Source of the DNA: Clostridia bacterium
GTDB taxonomy: Bacteria > Bacillota > DTU086
Length of the DNA: 64,000 bases
Reading direction: 5' to 3'
Assembly (NCBI GenBank): GCA_012523575.1
Contig: JAAYIF010000032.1
Coordinates: 85,963 to 149,962 of the forward strand
Under the pieces are notes generated by a model that was given only the letters and a program-made list of their open reading frames with translations, was not told the origin of the DNA and searched no databases. Both the position numbers and the translations under genes were made by a program. Positions 61,962 to 64,000 of this stretch are shown one piece after another. Each line of letters begins with the position of its first letter. Within the stretch, counting starts at the first letter, position 1.

Positions 61962-63302
61962 TTGGGAGGGGGAGAACTGCTTACCGTAAAAGATGTGGAA
62001 CCCCAGAGCATTGCGGAAGAAGTGGGCATTGAACCGGGAGATATTTTAATTAGCATAAACGGCTCCCATGTGAAAGACATAATTGATTATTATTATCTAT
62101 CTTCCGATGAATTTTTGGATGTAGAAATAAAGAAGCCCTCAGGCAGCATCTGGGTATTGGATATAGAGAAGGATCCCGATGAAGATCTGGGCATAGAGTT
62201 TAAAAGCCATTTTCCCGGAGGCATACGAAGTTGCAACAACAACTGTGTCTTTTGTTTTATAAACCAGCTGCCGCCGGGTATGAGAAAAAGCCTGTATGTC
62301 AAAGATGATGATTACCGCCATTCCTTCTTATACGGAAACTACATTTCCCTTACCAACCTTAAGCCTGAGGACTGGGAACGCATTGCCAGGTTCAAGCTCA
62401 GCCCCCTATACGTGTCCGTTCACACCACCAGTCCGCGGCTGAGAGCTAAAATGATGCGCAATCCCCAGGCTTCTAATATAATAGGGCAGTTGGGTTTTCT
62501 CAGGGAAGCAGGAATTACGGTTCACGCCCAGGTTGTTGTCTGCCCGGGTATCAATGACGGGGTACAGCTGGAAAGGACCTTGCGAGACCTCTTCTCCTTT
62601 TGGCCCACGGTACTTTCCGCTGCAGTGGTTCCCGTAGGCGTAACCAAATATCAGAAGTATGAAAGCCCCTTTTTCCCTGTGGATAAAGAGAAAGCACAGG
62701 AGACAATAGAGCTTGTGGAGCAGCTGCAGAGGGAGTTTAAAAAGACGGCGGGGACCAATTTTGCTTTTTTAGCCGATGAGTTTTACCTAAAGGCGGAAAA
62801 ACCGGTACCCCCCGCGAACCATTACGAAGACTTTCCCCAAACTGAAAACGGCGTTGGGCTGGTGCGCATATTCTTGGACGACTTCAAAGAGCTGCTTTCT
62901 ATGGTTCCTTCCCAAATTAAGGAACGCAGCACCGCAGTAATTACAGGTAAAGCCATGGAAAAAATAATGAAGGAACTCTGTAAAGAGCTGGAGAATAAAG
63001 TGCAGGGGCTTAAAGTGGATGTAATACCCGTTAATAACAAGTTTTTCGGCAATACCGTGGATGTGGTGGGGCTGCTGACGGGAAAAGACGTATTTTATGC
63101 CGTTGAAGAGTATTTAAATAATAAAGGAAGAAAGGATATCCTAATACTTATCCCTTCAGTACTGCTTAAAGAGGGGAAAAGTTTATTTTTAGATGGAATG
63201 TCCGTGCAGGATTTACAAAGGAAAACAAGAGCCGTTATAAAAGTGGTTGAAAATTCTGCCCAGGGCCTGATATCAGGAGCTCTGGGTCAGGGGGTAGAAT
63301 GA
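61962..63302 (+). CDS. DUF512 radical SAM protein with PDZ domain
   Basis: An N-terminal PDZ-like domain ([18 protein letters not shown]) is followed by a radical SAM cluster motif [16 protein letters not shown], where the cysteine spacing is CX3CX2C. The C-terminal DUF512 domain ([14 protein letters not shown] [37 protein letters not shown]) completes the family plan. It lies before der as in most Clostridia. The start is uncertain: TTG 61962 or CTG 61977 (behind GGGAGGGGG). Function unknown. Confidence 0.88.
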   Translation: MGGGELLTVKDVEPQSIAEEVGIEPGDILISINGSHVKDIIDYYYLSSDEFLDVEIKKPSGSIWVLDIEKDPDEDLGIEFKSHFPGGIRSCNNNCVFCFINQLPPGMRKSLYVKDDDYRHSFLYGNYISLTNLKPEDWERIARFKLSPLYVSVHTTSPRLRAKMMRNPQASNIIGQLGFLREAGITVHAQVVVCPGINDGVQLERTLRDLFSFWPTVLSAAVVPVGVTKYQKYESPFFPVDKEKAQETIELVEQLQREFKKTAGTNFAFLADEFYLKAEKPVPPANHYEDFPQTENGVGLVRIFLDDFKELLSMVPSQIKERSTAVITGKAMEKIMKELCKELENKVQGLKVDVIPVNNKFFGNTVDVVGLLTGKDVFYAVEEYLNNKGRKDILILIPSVLLKEGKSLFLDGMSVQDLQRKTRAVIKVVENSAQGLISGALGQGVE

Positions 63303-64000
63303 CAGTGGCAAAACCGGTGGTGGCCATAGTGGGCAGAGCCAACGTAGGCAAATCAACGTTATTTAACAGAATAACCGGAGGAAGAATTTCCATTGTGGAA
63401 AACACCCCCGGGGTTACCCGGGATAGAGTATACAGGGATGTGGAGTGGACAGGGGTTAAATTTACCATTGTGGACACCGGAGGTATTGAGATTCGCCACC
63501 AGGATGATATTATCGGCAATCAGGTCCGGCGGCATGCCCAAATAGCTGCGGAAGAAGCAGACGTTTTAATTTTTTTGGTAGATGCAAAGACCGGCATTAC
63601 CAGGGAAGATGAAATTGTTGCCAAAACCTTGCTTAAAAGCTCTAAACCCATTATCCTTGCCGTAAATAAGGTTGATGATTTTTCAAAGAAGAACGAAATT
63701 TATGAATTTTATAAACTGGGTGTGGGGGATCCCATAGCCGTTTCCGCTGAGCATGGAATTAATGTAGGAGACCTTTTGGATAAAGTAGTTTCCTTTATTA
63801 AAGACAAAAAAACGGAGGAAGAATACGAAGGTGACGCAGTAAAGGTTGCCGTTGTGGGAAGGCCCAATGTGGGTAAATCTTCATTGGTCAACAAGCTCCT
63901 GGGTACCGAAAGGGTTATTGTCAGCGATATACCGGGAACCACCCGGGATGCCGTGGATACCTTCTTTAAGCGGGGCGACAAGTCTTATGTGCTCATAGAC
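63299..64000 (+). CDS. der: Ribosome assembly GTPase Der (3' end outside the window)
   Basis: Der has two tandem GTPase domains and acts in 50S ribosome assembly. The first P-loop is [13 protein letters not shown] with DTGG and NKVDD; the second is [13 protein letters not shown] near residue 185, followed by the switch region PGTTRDAV. The frame is open to the end, giving 234 codons. ATG 63299 overlaps the DUF512 stop (ATGA); GTG 63305 is an alternative. Confidence 0.96.
   Translation, partial: MTVAKPVVAIVGRANVGKSTLFNRITGGRISIVENTPGVTRDRVYRDVEWTGVKFTIVDTGGIEIRHQDDIIGNQVRRHAQIAAEEADVLIFLVDAKTGITREDEIVAKTLLKSSKPIILAVNKVDDFSKKNEIYEFYKLGVGDPIAVSAEHGINVGDLLDKVVSFIKDKKTEEEYEGDAVKVAVVGRPNVGKSSLVNKLLGTERVIVSDIPGTTRDAVDTFFKRGDKSYVLID

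Overview
The window is a 64 kb stretch of chromosome from an endospore-forming, probably anaerobic Firmicute of the class Clostridia. The evidence is gene order: tlyA-nadK-argR-recN-spoIVB-spo0A, spoIIA, spoVA, lysA-trpS-scpAB-gerW-dacB-spmAB, then cmk-plsC-ispH/S1-spoIIP-YIEGIA-der. The IspH-S1 fusion, a HutP-family protein, DUF512 radical SAM protein and CoA-activase genes also point to Clostridia. Composition is moderately AT-rich, and TTG and GTG starts are common. Almost every real gene is on the + strand. I saw no rRNA, tRNA, CRISPR array, prophage or transposase gene.

Layout. 1-6.9 kb: rRNA/tRNA methyltransferases, NAD kinase, ArgR, RecN, then the SpoIVB protease and Spo0A. 7-12.4 kb: an envelope operon (steA, two glycosyltransferases, DUF3866, a Nudix hydrolase, an unknown protein). 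12.4-17 kb: spoIIM, a small membrane protein, xerD, deoB and pdp. 17.2-18.7 kb: an MqsR-like toxin with a three-domain antitoxin. 19-26.6 kb: dacF, spoIIAA-AB-sigF, spoVAC-AD-AEB-AEA-AF. 26.7-29.8 kb: a split 2-hydroxyacyl-CoA dehydratase activase system. 29.9-43 kb: a stand-alone TrpB2, lysA, a site-2 protease, trpS, scpAB, gerW, dacB-spmAB, rluB, cobO and ilvC. 43.2-56.2 kb: hutP-like, aroH, then trpEDCFBA and aroF-pheA-tyrA-aroA-cmk-plsC. 56.4-64 kb: ispH/S1, spoIIP, the YIEGIA pair, DUF512 and der (cut by the window end).

Most striking regulation. Three sets of regularly spaced GAG/UAG triplets precede tryptophan genes: ten GAG triplets at an exact 5-nt period plus one UAG before a terminator/antiterminator in the trpE leader, and shorter sets over the ribosome binding sites of trpD and trpB2. 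This is the signature of TRAP-type control. No TRAP gene (mtrB) is present here, but a HutP-family protein, from a family that also binds NAG triplets, is encoded just upstream of aroH and trpE. trpG is absent from the operon, and trpF carries one in-frame TGA.

Other unusual structure. A dispersed 154-212 bp palindromic element occurs three times. Each copy lies about 20 nt before an intrinsic terminator, and two copies bracket spoIIAA-AB-sigF in opposite orientations. The spoIVB reading frame runs through its own strong terminator. A perfect 12-bp hairpin buries the ribosome binding site of the gene at 42719, and the aroF leader looks like an attenuator.
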